Part shown: one piece after another, positions 37,730 through 45,515 of the stretch
Numbering within the stretch: the stretch's first letter is position 1
Layout: each line of letters opens with the position of its first letter
Assembly (NCBI RefSeq): GCF_900115955.1
Contig: NZ_FOYL01000003.1
Location: 1-64,000 of the forward strand
Direction of reading: 5' to 3'
Origin: Lentzea waywayandensis
GTDB taxonomy: Bacteria; Actinomycetota; Actinomycetes; Mycobacteriales; Pseudonocardiaceae
Length of the DNA stretch: 64,000 bases
Position numbers and translations under genes: made by a program
The notes under the pieces: generated by a model
What the model saw: the letters and a program-made list of their open reading frames with translations, nothing else
Told to the model about the DNA's origin: nothing
Databases searched by the model: none

Positions 37730-38040
37730 GTTGCGTTGATTCCTGGGGCTCCGCCCCAGACCCCGCCAATCTGATCCAAAACCGGGGCCTGCGCCGTGCG
37801 TGGGTTGATGGCACGCCTGTTGAGTTGGGCGGAGTTGCGTTGCTTTGGTGGTTGCGTTGGTGGGGTGGTTTCGTCACGAGCCGTACCAAGAGCGGGCCAC
37901 ATGCAAGGAGGGGTGTCAACTCGACGAAAAGCGTGTCGAGTTGACACCCCTCCTTGCATGCAGCAAGAGCTATGGCACGACTCGTGACGAAACCACCCCA
38001 CCCAGACCGCACGGTAAGGACGGCTCGCCTTCGGCATCGC
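37730..38040. repeat. 311-bp hairpin-forming repeat element, copy 2
   Basis: Gapless partner of 28744-29054. The central palindrome (37859-38002) has inner arms 37900-37925 and 37935-37960 that are a perfect 26-bp complement around a 9-nt loop. The outer arms 37859-37883 and 37978-38002 have one mismatch. Five base differences in the inner left arm relative to copy 1 are matched by five complementary differences in the right arm. A GGCTTCG/CGAAGCC pair of copy 1 is GGTTTCG/CGAAACC here. Lies after truA, as copy 1 lies after rplO. Confidence 0.9.
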
Positions 38041-38106
38041 GGGCGATCTGCGTGCTCATGAGCGTGTGGGTTCCGCCCCGCCTCCGCCCCGCTTTGTCGT
38101 GCTTGT

Positions 38107-38166
38107 CCCAGCCCAGCCCAGCCCAGCCCAGCCCAGCCGTGCCGTGCCGTGCCGTGCCGTGCCGTG
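38107..38166. repeat. pentanucleotide tandem repeats (CCCAG)6(CCGTG)6
   Basis: Six perfect CCCAG units (38107-38136) run straight into six perfect CCGTG units (38137-38166), followed by imperfect CCCAG, CCGTG and CCCTG units to about 38185. Non-coding spacer between truA and the protease. Prone to slippage. Confidence 0.9.
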
Positions 38167-38262
38167 CCCAGCCGTGCCCTGCCTTGCCTGCGCCCAGCCC
38201 AGTTCGGCCCCAGCCCCGTTCGGCTCAGCCCTGTGCGGCTGGCCCCTCCTCTGGAAAGGGAG

Positions 38263-38290
38263 GAGCCCCCGGCGGGGGGACCGGGGGCTC
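38263..38290 (-). terminator. terminator of the subtilisin gene
   Basis: GAGCCCCCGG (38263-38272) and CCGGGGGCTC (38281-38290) form a perfect 10-bp stem just after the minus-strand protease stop. On that strand it is followed by CTCCCTTTCC. Confidence 0.7.
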
Positions 38291-38310
38291 CGAGGGGTGG
38301 TGCGGCTGGC

Positions 38311-39873
38311 TTAGATGTCGAGCGTCCACGAGTCGATGTGGCCCGTGTCCTGGCGGTAGAGGTCGCGGACCCGCAGCTGCCAGGTGCCGTTGGCGTCCTC
38401 GGCCGCCACGTTGACGGCGTAGGTGGCGTTGAGGTCGTCAGCGCTGTCGGAGCCGTTGGCGACCTTCAGGATCTTCACGGTGCCTGAGGGGGCGATCAGG
38501 GACAGTTCCAGGTCGCCTCGGTAGGTGTGCTTGATGGCCACCTTCACGGAGCCGGTGGTGCTGGCCTTGCCGTTGCAGTCGGCGACCGTGATCGGGGACT
38601 TGACCTCGCTGGCGTCCGGGATGGCCGTGTCGGTGTCGTTGGTGATTGCCGGGCACTGGCCGGGCGGGTTGCCAGGGGCCGTGCCGGTGATGTGGAGGAG
38701 CTTGTTCGGCGAGCCGGTTCCGGGGGAGGTGACAACGTCGGAGGTGGCGTTGTCAACGAGGGCGTCCCGGACCTGCTGCGGGGTGGCGGTGGGGGCCGAG
38801 CCGAGGTAGACGGCCGCCGCGCCGACTACGTGCGGGGTGGCCATCGAGGTGCCGCTGATGGTGTTGGTGGCCTCGTCGTTGGTCAGCCACGCTGAGGTGA
38901 TGTCGCGGCCCGGCGCGAAGATGTCGAGGCAGGTGCCGAGGTTCGAGAACGAGCTGCGGGCGTCGGTGCGGTCCGTTGAACCGACGGTGATGGCTGCCGG
39001 GGTGCGGGCCGGGGACGTGTTGCAGGCGTTGCCGCCGTTGTCGTTGCCGGCTGCCAGGCCGTAGGTGACGCCTGCGGCGATGGAGCGCGCTACGGCGTCG
39101 TCGACGGTCTGGTTGGCGCCGCCGCCCAGGGACATGTTGGCGACTGCGGGCTTGCGGGCTGGGTTGGCCTGGACGTCCGCGGTGACCCAGTCGATGCCCG
39201 CGATGACGCCCGCGAAGGTGCCGGAGCCCGAGCAGTTCAGGACTCGGACGGCTACCAGCTTCACGTCCTTCGCGACGCCGAACTTCGTGCCGCCGACGGT
39301 GCCCGCGACGTGGGTTCCGTGGCCGTTGCAGTCCGAGGCGTCGGCATCGTTGTCAACGGTGTCGGTGCCGGACACCGCGCGGCCGCCGAAGTCGGTGTGG
39401 GTGAGGCGGATGCCCGTGTCGATGATGTACGCGGTGACGCCCGCGCCGCGGTTCGGGTAGGTGTAGCTGTTGTCCAGCGGGAGCGCGCGCTGGTCGATGC
39501 GGTCGAGGCCCCAGGACGGGGTCGGGGTCTGCGTGTCCGAGGCGCGGACCTCGCCGTCCTGTTCGACGTAGGCGACGGCCGGGTCTGCCGCCAGGCGCTT
39601 GGCCTGGGTCTCGGACATCTGCGCTGAGAAACCGCGCAAAGCGGACTTGTAAGAGTGCTTCACCTTCGCGCCGTACTTAGCGCTGAGGTTCTCCACGCTT
39701 GAGGTGCTGATGTCCTTCAGCACGACGATGTAGTTGTCCTTGACCGCGTTGGACGCACCGAGGTTGCGAATCTCCCCCTCGGGCGCAGCGGTGGCGGAGA
39801 CGGACGACAGGACGAGCGCAGTGCCCGCCACCAGTCCGATTCCGGCCGCTCGTCTGGCCCACGATTCTCCCAT
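38311..39873 (-). CDS. secreted subtilisin-like (S8) serine protease
   Basis: The 520-aa preproprotein has a Sec signal (about residues 1-30, WARRAAGIGLVAGTALVLSS... ending SATAA). An I9-type propeptide inhibitor follows at about 45-110 (YIVVLKDIST to VAYVEQDGEV), then an S8 catalytic domain with Asp152 (IIDTGI), His185 (NGHGTHVAG), Asn near 277 and Ser343 (SGTSMATPH). The C-terminus is a P/proprotein convertase domain (about 415-520: SLIAPSGTVKIL, GTWQLRVRDLYRQDTGHIDSWTLDI). ATG 39873 follows GAGGGAGC; earlier in-frame codons lack a signal sequence. It is a stand-alone secreted protease, separate from the ESX mycosin downstream, with its own promoter and terminator. Confidence 0.95.
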   Translation of the reverse strand: MGESWARRAAGIGLVAGTALVLSSVSATAAPEGEIRNLGASNAVKDNYIVVLKDISTSSVENLSAKYGAKVKHSYKSALRGFSAQMSETQAKRLAADPAVAYVEQDGEVRASDTQTPTPSWGLDRIDQRALPLDNSYTYPNRGAGVTAYIIDTGIRLTHTDFGGRAVSGTDTVDNDADASDCNGHGTHVAGTVGGTKFGVAKDVKLVAVRVLNCSGSGTFAGVIAGIDWVTADVQANPARKPAVANMSLGGGANQTVDDAVARSIAAGVTYGLAAGNDNGGNACNTSPARTPAAITVGSTDRTDARSSFSNLGTCLDIFAPGRDITSAWLTNDEATNTISGTSMATPHVVGAAAVYLGSAPTATPQQVRDALVDNATSDVVTSPGTGSPNKLLHITGTAPGNPPGQCPAITNDTDTAIPDASEVKSPITVADCNGKASTTGSVKVAIKHTYRGDLELSLIAPSGTVKILKVANGSDSADDLNATYAVNVAAEDANGTWQLRVRDLYRQDTGHIDSWTLDI

Positions 39874-39914
39874 AGCAGCAAGCTCCCTCGTCGCAGGGTT
39901 GTGCAGTGAGAATT

Positions 39915-39944
39915 TTCTTAGTGGTGCGGACTGAATTCGCACAA
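39915..39944 (-). promoter_or_regulatory. candidate promoter of the subtilisin gene
   Basis: On the minus strand TTGTGC (39944-39939) and TAAGAA (39920-39915) are 18 bp apart in a distinctly AT-rich patch, about 42 bp before the protease start codon. Confidence 0.5.
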
Positions 39945-40037
39945 GACGGTCCACGACATTGCCATCGAATGCCGAATCAACAGATTTGCTGCGGCCTGTG
40001 AATTAGTTGGTGCAGGTGATCTCTTTACAAAACAATT

Positions 40038-40067
40038 GCGCCCCGAACGGTTGTCCGTTCGGGGCGC
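40038..40067 (-). terminator. terminator of the eccE operon
   Basis: GCGCCCCGAACGG (40038-40050) and CCGTTCGGGGCGC (40055-40067) form a perfect 13-bp stem. On the minus strand it is followed by ATTGTTTTGTAAAG, a proper U-rich tail. It lies 77 nt after the last gene of the eccE unit. Confidence 0.9.
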
Positions 40068-40143
40068 ATGTCTCGCCTATTTCGTGCGACCGACTTGCAG
40101 GCGAACTCGCCGCCGTCTGCGGAGCAGCGGCCGGCAAGCACTC

Positions 40144-40869
40144 TCAATCGCCTCGGCGGACTGCTCCGAGGATCTGCTGTTCGGCCGGGGTCGTGTAGAG
40201 GCGCAGGTGCGCCCACATGTCCTGGCCCATCGCGATGACCTGGTCGTCCTTGAGCTGGGTCAGCTGCTGGAACATCTGCGGGCGCAGGCGCCACATCTGG
40301 CCGGCTAGCTGGGCCTGGCCCATCGGGAGGCGCTGGAGCAGCACGAGGTCCGCGTTGTTCGCCGTGGACGACGCCTGCGGGTGCAGGTACGGCAGCACGT
40401 ACATCGTGGTCTGCCACGGTGCGCGCGGCGGGAACAGCTCCTGCGGGACGTGGCCGCCGTCGTGGATCACGAGCAGCGGCATGTCCTCGGTCGGGCGCGG
40501 GAGGTCGGCCGGGGACAGGCGGCGCAGCTGCACCAACTGAGACGGTCGGCCGTCCGGGCCCTGGCCCGCTGCGCGCACGACCGGCTGCCACGCCTGCGGG
40601 CGGCCCGTCGCGATGATGATCCACGCTCCGGTCGCCATGGCGCGCAACGCGATCTGGCGGGCCAGGTACAGGCCGCCCACGACCACCATGCGGGTCGGCG
40701 TCGGGCGCAGGACGGACACGCTGAGCGGTTCGCCCTTCGTGCCCTGGCCGAGCATCATGCCGCCGCGGTCGCCGCTCGGGCTGACCAGGTCGAGCATGTT
40801 CGGCGACACCAGGAACTCCGGTGCCACCGCGCCTCGGCCGCGCGTGTCGAGCAGACGGGACGAGCTCAT
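40144..40869 (-). CDS. uncharacterised ESX-locus protein coupled to eccE
   Basis: The 241-aa protein has no signal peptide or membrane span and no familiar catalytic motif. Visible features are a Gly-rich stretch SGDRGGMMLGQGTKGEPLSV, then TRMVVVGGLYLARQIALRAMATGAWIIIATGRPQAW, which reads like a nucleotide-fold beta-alpha-beta unit but lacks a P-loop. A Trp/Gln-rich helical C-terminus follows (LAGQMWRLRPQMFQQLTQLKDDQVIAMGQDMW). It overlaps the eccE stop by 4 nt (ATGA), so it is translationally coupled to eccE and probably works at the cytosolic face of the exporter. I do not recognise a named family. Confidence 0.7.
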   Translation of the reverse strand: MSSSRLLDTRGRGAVAPEFLVSPNMLDLVSPSGDRGGMMLGQGTKGEPLSVSVLRPTPTRMVVVGGLYLARQIALRAMATGAWIIIATGRPQAWQPVVRAAGQGPDGRPSQLVQLRRLSPADLPRPTEDMPLLVIHDGGHVPQELFPPRAPWQTTMYVLPYLHPQASSTANNADLVLLQRLPMGQAQLAGQMWRLRPQMFQQLTQLKDDQVIAMGQDMWAHLRLYTTPAEQQILGAVRRGD

Positions 40870-42227
40870 GCCACACCTCCCAGCGGCAGCGTCGCGGCGA
40901 GGCCCGCGAGCTGCATGCCCCGCAACGGGGTCAGCGTGATGTCGAGCTTGTCACCCAGCTTCGAGAGCTGGTCCTCGGCCCGGTCCAGCTCGCTCGGCGT
41001 GCGGGCGGACACCCGCACCAGGCCGCGCAGCGAGACCTGACCGTCCTCACGGGACGGTGAGATGGACATCGCGAGCGTCGACGAGAGAGCGCGCACACCG
41101 GTCAGCGAGTTCAGGTTGCCCTTGAGGCCCTTCGACGGCCAGCCGGTGATCGCGTAGCTCGCGTGACCGACGCCACCCGCGGTGACGCCCGCCCACTTCT
41201 CCCGCAACGACACGGGGTTCGTGTTGCCGACGGCCGCGGTCAGCTCGGCCGACGAGATCGCCGCGCGCAGCAGCTCGTCCGAGTCGAGCGGGCGGATCGT
41301 CACACCGGCGGACTCCAGCGCGTTGCGGACGCGGGACAACGCGCCGATCAACGCCCGGTGCGCGCCGACGACGCCGCCGCCGCGCTCCCGGATCGCCTCG
41401 CCGCACCGGCGCGGGTCCAGCCGGACCGTGATCCACGTGGTGCGCCGGGCCGCCGCGGGCAGCGGGCCGAGCACCTCCATGTACGAGCTGATGGCCGGCG
41501 AGTTCGGTGGAAGTGCCGCGCTGCCGGGGTAGCAGTGCCAGATCACGGTGATCGCGTCGAGCACGACACCGCGGTCCTCGAGGCACGGTGTGAGCGCTCC
41601 CAGGGGCAGTGACGGCGCCGAGCCGACCGCGGAGATCAGCGGCGGTGTCGGGTCGACCAGGAGCACCGCGGTCCACACGCCGTCGTGCCACGACAGTGCG
41701 AGCGGACGGCGTTCGTGGTCGACGCCCTTCGCGATCACCAGGTCCGGGATCGCGAGGCGCAGCAACGCGACGCGCGGGTCCTCCGGGCCGAGCACCTGAA
41801 GCTCGTCGTCACCGAGCTTGGACTCCGTCTGCTCCTGGCGCTTCGCGGTGCGGCTGTGCGACCGGAAGTTGTAGCGCAGGCGGACGCCGATCCACTGGGT
41901 GAGCCAGCGGCCACGCGATCGGGTGAACGCCAGGATCAGTGCGATGAGGAGCACACCGCCGGCGATCGAGACGGAGACGACGTTCAGCGCGCCGGAGCCG
42001 TCCTTGACGCCCATGATCGTGAGCACGAGGAGGGCGATGGCGAGACCGACCTCGATCGTGACTACGTTCGAGACGGGCAACGAGCCAAGGCTCACGCCCG
42101 CGGCTCTGCGACGGACACGCCCGACCGGACGCGGAGGCGCGGGTGCCTGCTGGCCAGGACCTGCGGGTCCCTGCGGCCGTGCCATCCCTGGGTTGGGCCG
42201 GGGCGGATGTGGAGTGGTCACGGACAT
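40866..42227 (-). CDS. eccE: type VII secretion protein EccE
   Basis: The 453-aa protein has a Pro-rich N-terminus, two adjacent membrane spans (about 45-65, VVTIEVGLAIALLVLTIMGV, and 72-92, SIAGGVLLIALILAF) and a large soluble domain, the layout of EccE, the peripheral membrane subunit of ESX complexes. The domain contains LALSWHDGVWTAVLLVDPTPP and TTWITVRLDPRRCGEAIRERGGG. ATG 42227 (MSVTTPHPPRP) is chosen over upstream in-frame codons because of a GGGGAAAGAG stretch and the lack of conserved residues before it. It is divergent from eccB across a 117-nt gap. Confidence 0.88.
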   Translation of the reverse strand: MSVTTPHPPRPNPGMARPQGPAGPGQQAPAPPRPVGRVRRRAAGVSLGSLPVSNVVTIEVGLAIALLVLTIMGVKDGSGALNVVSVSIAGGVLLIALILAFTRSRGRWLTQWIGVRLRYNFRSHSRTAKRQEQTESKLGDDELQVLGPEDPRVALLRLAIPDLVIAKGVDHERRPLALSWHDGVWTAVLLVDPTPPLISAVGSAPSLPLGALTPCLEDRGVVLDAITVIWHCYPGSAALPPNSPAISSYMEVLGPLPAAARRTTWITVRLDPRRCGEAIRERGGGVVGAHRALIGALSRVRNALESAGVTIRPLDSDELLRAAISSAELTAAVGNTNPVSLREKWAGVTAGGVGHASYAITGWPSKGLKGNLNSLTGVRALSSTLAMSISPSREDGQVSLRGLVRVSARTPSELDRAEDQLSKLGDKLDITLTPLRGMQLAGLAATLPLGGVA

Positions 42228-42344
42228 CCGTTGTGGTCTCTTTCCCCTCGATGGTCGGTGGGCTTGGCGAACCGGCCCACGGAGCAACCTGCGTCCGGCT
42301 ATCCTGCCGAACCGTACCGCGACTGGGAGAGCAGCGAGCCGAGA

Positions 42345-43961
42345 ATGGCATCAACACCCACGACCAAGGCACAGGTCCAGGCCTACCAATTCGTCCTGAA
42401 GCGGATGCAGTCAGCTCTTGTCCGCAGAGATGCGGTGATGCTGCACGACCCTATGAGCATCCACTCGCGCGCTACTGCGGTGGGTGTGGTGCTGGGCGTC
42501 CTCGGTCTGATCGTGTTCCTCGTGATCGGGCTCTTCAGCCCGGCGCCGAGGCTCGACGACCAGACGCAGATCGCCATCAGCAAGGAGACCGGCCAGGTCT
42601 ACGTCGTCGACAGCGCGCCGAGGCGCCTGATCCCGATGACGAACCTGGCGTCGGCCCGGCTGCTCTGGTACTCGCGCAACAACCCGGACGCGCAGCAGGG
42701 CCAGGGCGGCGGCGACGCACCGGCCGGCACCGCGGGCGCTCCGCAGGAAGCGGCCGGCGGCACCCCGAAGCTCGTGAGCGAGTCGGCGCTGGCGAGCCTG
42801 CCGCGCGGCAGGCTCACCGGTCTTCCGGACGCGCCGGACGTGCTGCCGAAGCAGAACCTGCGCATCGACGCGCAGTGGTCCGTCTGCGACACCCTGAACC
42901 TGGACGAGTTCCGCGAGAACCAGGCGGCGGAGAACCAGATCAAGACCTCCGTGATCGCGGGCGTCAGCGAGGGCAACTCCCAGCTGGGCGAGGAGGCCGT
43001 GCTGGTGCAGCAGCGCACCGGCGCCAAGAAGGCCTACCTGATCTACAAGAAGCCCGACAGTCGCACCGACATCTCGTCGTCGACGGTCCGCGCCGAGGTG
43101 GACCTCAAGAACGACAAGGTGGTCAACGCCCTGAAGCTGGGCGGCAAGCAGGCGCGGTCGATCAGCACGGCGCTGCTCACCACCATCCCCGAGGTCTCCC
43201 CGCTGGCCGCGCCGATCATCCCGAACCAGGGCAAGCAGGCGACCTACATCACCGAGACCAACGTCAAGATCGGTGAGGTCGTCCAGGTCGAGCGGCAGAA
43301 CGGCTTCGAGTCCATGGTGGCGCTGGAGGACGGCTTCCAGACCGTCGAGGAGACCGTCGGCGACCTGCTGCGCTGGGCGTACTCGAACAACAAGCAGGCG
43401 ATCAAGCTCTCGCCGAGCGCGATCGCGAACCACAAGGACCCGAAGAACCCGCTGAAGCTCGACTCCTTCCCGAAGCAGATCCCCACCACGCTCGAGGCGA
43501 ACGCCGGCAACACCGTGCTGTGCCTGGGCTGGAAGGCCGACAACTACACCGAGCAGACCAAGGCCGAGCACACCACGGTCACGATCGGCTCGAAGCTGCC
43601 CGGCCCCAAGGACATGACCCCGGTGGAGCTGAACGCGCCGGGTGCGGCGGGCGAGATCATCGACCAGTTCCTGATGCTGCCGGGCAAGGCCGCGGTCGTG
43701 CGGGCGAGCCAGGGCAAGGGCGACTTCGGCACCGGACCGGTCCAGGTCGTCACGGGTCGCGGCGTCCGCTACGGAGTTCCGGACGGCGGCACCGCGGGGG
43801 CGCTGGGTCTCGACGGGACGTTCCCGCCGGCACCGAACCAGATCCTGAGCCTGCTGCCGATGGGGCCGCAGCTCAACAAGAACGAGGCCAACCGCAGCTA
43901 CGACTCGATCCCGGCGCCCAAGGGCACCATCAAGGATCCGCAGGCGGCCGTTCAGAAGTAG
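42345..43961 (+). CDS. eccB: type VII secretion protein EccB
   Basis: The 538-aa protein starts ASTPTTKAQVQAYQFVLKRMQSALVRRDAVM, the conserved EccB N-terminus, then one membrane span (about 43-64, ATAVGVVLGVLGLIVFLVIGLF) and a large extracytoplasmic domain with repeats and a disulfide pair (SVCDTL and TVLCLGW). EccB forms the periplasmic part of the ESX core complex with EccC, EccD and EccE. ATG 42345 follows GGGAGAGC and matches the family start; a much longer upstream frame overlaps eccE and is rejected. It is the first gene of eccB-(EspC-like)-(WXG-like). Confidence 0.96.
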   Translation: MASTPTTKAQVQAYQFVLKRMQSALVRRDAVMLHDPMSIHSRATAVGVVLGVLGLIVFLVIGLFSPAPRLDDQTQIAISKETGQVYVVDSAPRRLIPMTNLASARLLWYSRNNPDAQQGQGGGDAPAGTAGAPQEAAGGTPKLVSESALASLPRGRLTGLPDAPDVLPKQNLRIDAQWSVCDTLNLDEFRENQAAENQIKTSVIAGVSEGNSQLGEEAVLVQQRTGAKKAYLIYKKPDSRTDISSSTVRAEVDLKNDKVVNALKLGGKQARSISTALLTTIPEVSPLAAPIIPNQGKQATYITETNVKIGEVVQVERQNGFESMVALEDGFQTVEETVGDLLRWAYSNNKQAIKLSPSAIANHKDPKNPLKLDSFPKQIPTTLEANAGNTVLCLGWKADNYTEQTKAEHTTVTIGSKLPGPKDMTPVELNAPGAAGEIIDQFLMLPGKAAVVRASQGKGDFGTGPVQVVTGRGVRYGVPDGGTAGALGLDGTFPPAPNQILSLLPMGPQLNKNEANRSYDSIPAPKGTIKDPQAAVQK

Positions 43962-44031
43962 CGGAACCGCGCCGGGTGCATCACCGTCGAACAGGACGAA
44001 ATGCACCCGGGAGTTCGTAGGGGGACCAGTC

Positions 44032-44349
44032 GTGGCCGGTCGGATCAGCGTCGATGCCGAGTGGTTGGAGAAGTACGCCGACCGCATCGACGGGACGACG
44101 GACGATCTGAGGCGGGTGCGGGACGCCATGAAGGTGTCCCCGCTGCGCCCGCAGTCGTTCGGCGAGATCGGCAGAACCGTCGGTACCGCTCAGGGTTACG
44201 CGCGTGCCGCCGAGCTGCTCAACTCGCAGCTCGGCCGCGCCTGTGACGCGCTCGACGCGGCTTCGAAGGGCCTGCACGCCGTCGCCCTGCAGTACGGGCA
44301 GGGCGACGACGAGAGCGTGCAGGCCATCAAGAAGGCCGACCGGCGGTAG
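44032..44349 (+). CDS. EspC/WXG100-like type VII secreted protein
   Basis: The 105-aa all-helical protein begins AGRISVDAEWLEKYADRIDGTTDDLRRV and continues EIGRTVGTAQGYARAAELLNSQLGRACDALDAASKGLHAVALQY (segments). This resembles EspC-type (ESX secretion-associated, DUF2580-like) proteins, which are small helical substrates. There is no W-x-G, which fits EspC better than ESAT-6. GTG 44032 has GGGGGA upstream. It lies 70 nt after eccB and 8 nt before the next gene, so it is co-transcribed with the exporter subunit. Confidence 0.75.
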   Translation: MAGRISVDAEWLEKYADRIDGTTDDLRRVRDAMKVSPLRPQSFGEIGRTVGTAQGYARAAELLNSQLGRACDALDAASKGLHAVALQYGQGDDESVQAIKKADRR

Positions 44350-44357
44350 GGGGAGCT

Positions 44358-45443
44358 GTGGCCAAGGACGGCAGGCAGATCGCGGCCGAGGTCGGTCCCG
44401 AGCTCGACTACCTCTCGCGGGTGAGCCGCAAGCTCGGTGTCGTGGACCTCGTGCACGACTACTTCGACCCGTTGGTGGGCGACTGGAACGACCTGCGCGA
44501 GGAAGCCGAACGCTGGCGCAAGGCCGCGAAGGTGACCGAGGCGGTCAACAAGCACGTCACCGAGCCGCTGGGCGGGGTCGACGCGCGGTGGGAGGGCAAG
44601 GACGCCGACGCGTTCCTCGACCACATGCGCAAGGTGGGTCTCGCGGGCGGCGACATGTCCGACGCGATGAACGCGATGGCGGACGCGCTGGAGGAGACCG
44701 CGGACGGCGTTCGCGTGATCGTGCAGGACATGGCGCACGTGCTCGCCGACGCCGCCGACTCGGTGTCCGGCACGGCCGCGTTGCCGATGGAGGGCGACCA
44801 GCGCGCGATCAGGCACATCGAGGAGCTCAAGGACCCGGTCCGCGAGCTGCACGAGTCCGCGCGGCAGGTGCTGGAGGCGTTTCTCAAGCTGTGCGACGGG
44901 GTGTCCGGTGAGGCCGGCGGCTTCGAGTCCGTGCGGATGGAGCACAGGTACCCCGAGCAGAACTGGACCTACACGCCGCCTGCCAGGCCCGAGACCACAC
45001 TGCCCGAACCGGCGAAGGCTTCGGCCACGGCCGCCGCGGGCAGCGCTTCGTCAGGCGGTGCCTCGCCGGGCGGTGGCTCGGTCGGCGGCGGTGGCGGCGG
45101 TGTGGGTGCCGGTGGAGTCGGCTCGGTCGGCGCTCCTGCCGCGGCGGCCCAGCAGCCGATGCAGTTCGGAGGCGCCACCGGCGTCGCTGAGCAGGTTCCG
45201 GTGGCGGAGCAGGGTGCCGGGGCCGGACAGGCCGCCGCGGCCGCTGGTGGCCGTTCTGGGGCCGTTCCCGGCGGCGGCATGATGGGCGGCGGCATGGCGC
45301 CGATGATGGGTGCCATGGGCGGTGGCGGGCAGCAGGGCGGTGACAAGGAGCACAAGCCGAAGCAGCGGCTCACCGGTTCGATCGACGATCTGCTCGGCAA
45401 ACCCAAGAAGGCCGCGCCGAAGACGATCGGCGACGACGACTGA
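44358..45443 (+). CDS. WXG-domain protein with Gly-rich tail, probable ESX substrate
   Basis: The 361-aa protein has a helical WXG100-like domain at about residues 50-135, with the hinge DARWEGKDADAFLDHM, followed by helices up to about 180. From about 210 it is low-complexity: Gly/Ala/Pro-rich (SSGGASPGGGSVGGGGGG), then a Met/Gly-rich GGGMMGGGMAPMMGAMGGGG. A short basic end KQRLTGSIDDLLGKPKK may carry the export or partner signal. The build is comparable to EspB/PPE-like substrates. GTG 44358 is 8 nt after the EspC-like gene with GGGGGAG upstream; these two are likely co-secreted partners. A strong shared terminator follows. Confidence 0.75.
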   Translation: MAKDGRQIAAEVGPELDYLSRVSRKLGVVDLVHDYFDPLVGDWNDLREEAERWRKAAKVTEAVNKHVTEPLGGVDARWEGKDADAFLDHMRKVGLAGGDMSDAMNAMADALEETADGVRVIVQDMAHVLADAADSVSGTAALPMEGDQRAIRHIEELKDPVRELHESARQVLEAFLKLCDGVSGEAGGFESVRMEHRYPEQNWTYTPPARPETTLPEPAKASATAAAGSASSGGASPGGGSVGGGGGGVGAGGVGSVGAPAAAAQQPMQFGGATGVAEQVPVAEQGAGAGQAAAAAGGRSGAVPGGGMMGGGMAPMMGAMGGGGQQGGDKEHKPKQRLTGSIDDLLGKPKKAAPKTIGDDD

Positions 45444-45460
45444 AAGTCCTGCCGGACAAC

Positions 45461-45500
45461 GAGAAGGGCCCCGCCGGTGAGTTCCGGCGGGGCCCTTCTC
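45461..45500. terminator. bidirectional terminator between the WXG gene and mycP
   Basis: Arms 45461-45477 and 45484-45500 (outer end GAGAAGGGCC / GGCCCTTCTC) are a perfect 17-bp complement around TGAGTT. It lies between convergent genes, 17 nt from each, and probably serves both strands. Confidence 0.93.
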
Positions 45501-45515
45501 GTCGCGTCTCGAACG

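Noticed and set aside
38107-38185. Pentanucleotide arrays as a CRISPR array
   Set aside because: Units are 5 bp with no spacers; no cas genes nearby.
42264-42305. Promoter TTGGCG/TATCCT for eccB
   Set aside because: Spacing is 30 bp, too long for a functional sigma-70-type promoter. TATCCT alone is not enough evidence.
41685-42344. N-terminal extension of eccB upstream of ATG 42345
   Set aside because: The region is antisense to eccE, unconserved in character, and the family start lies at 42345 with a good ribosome binding site.
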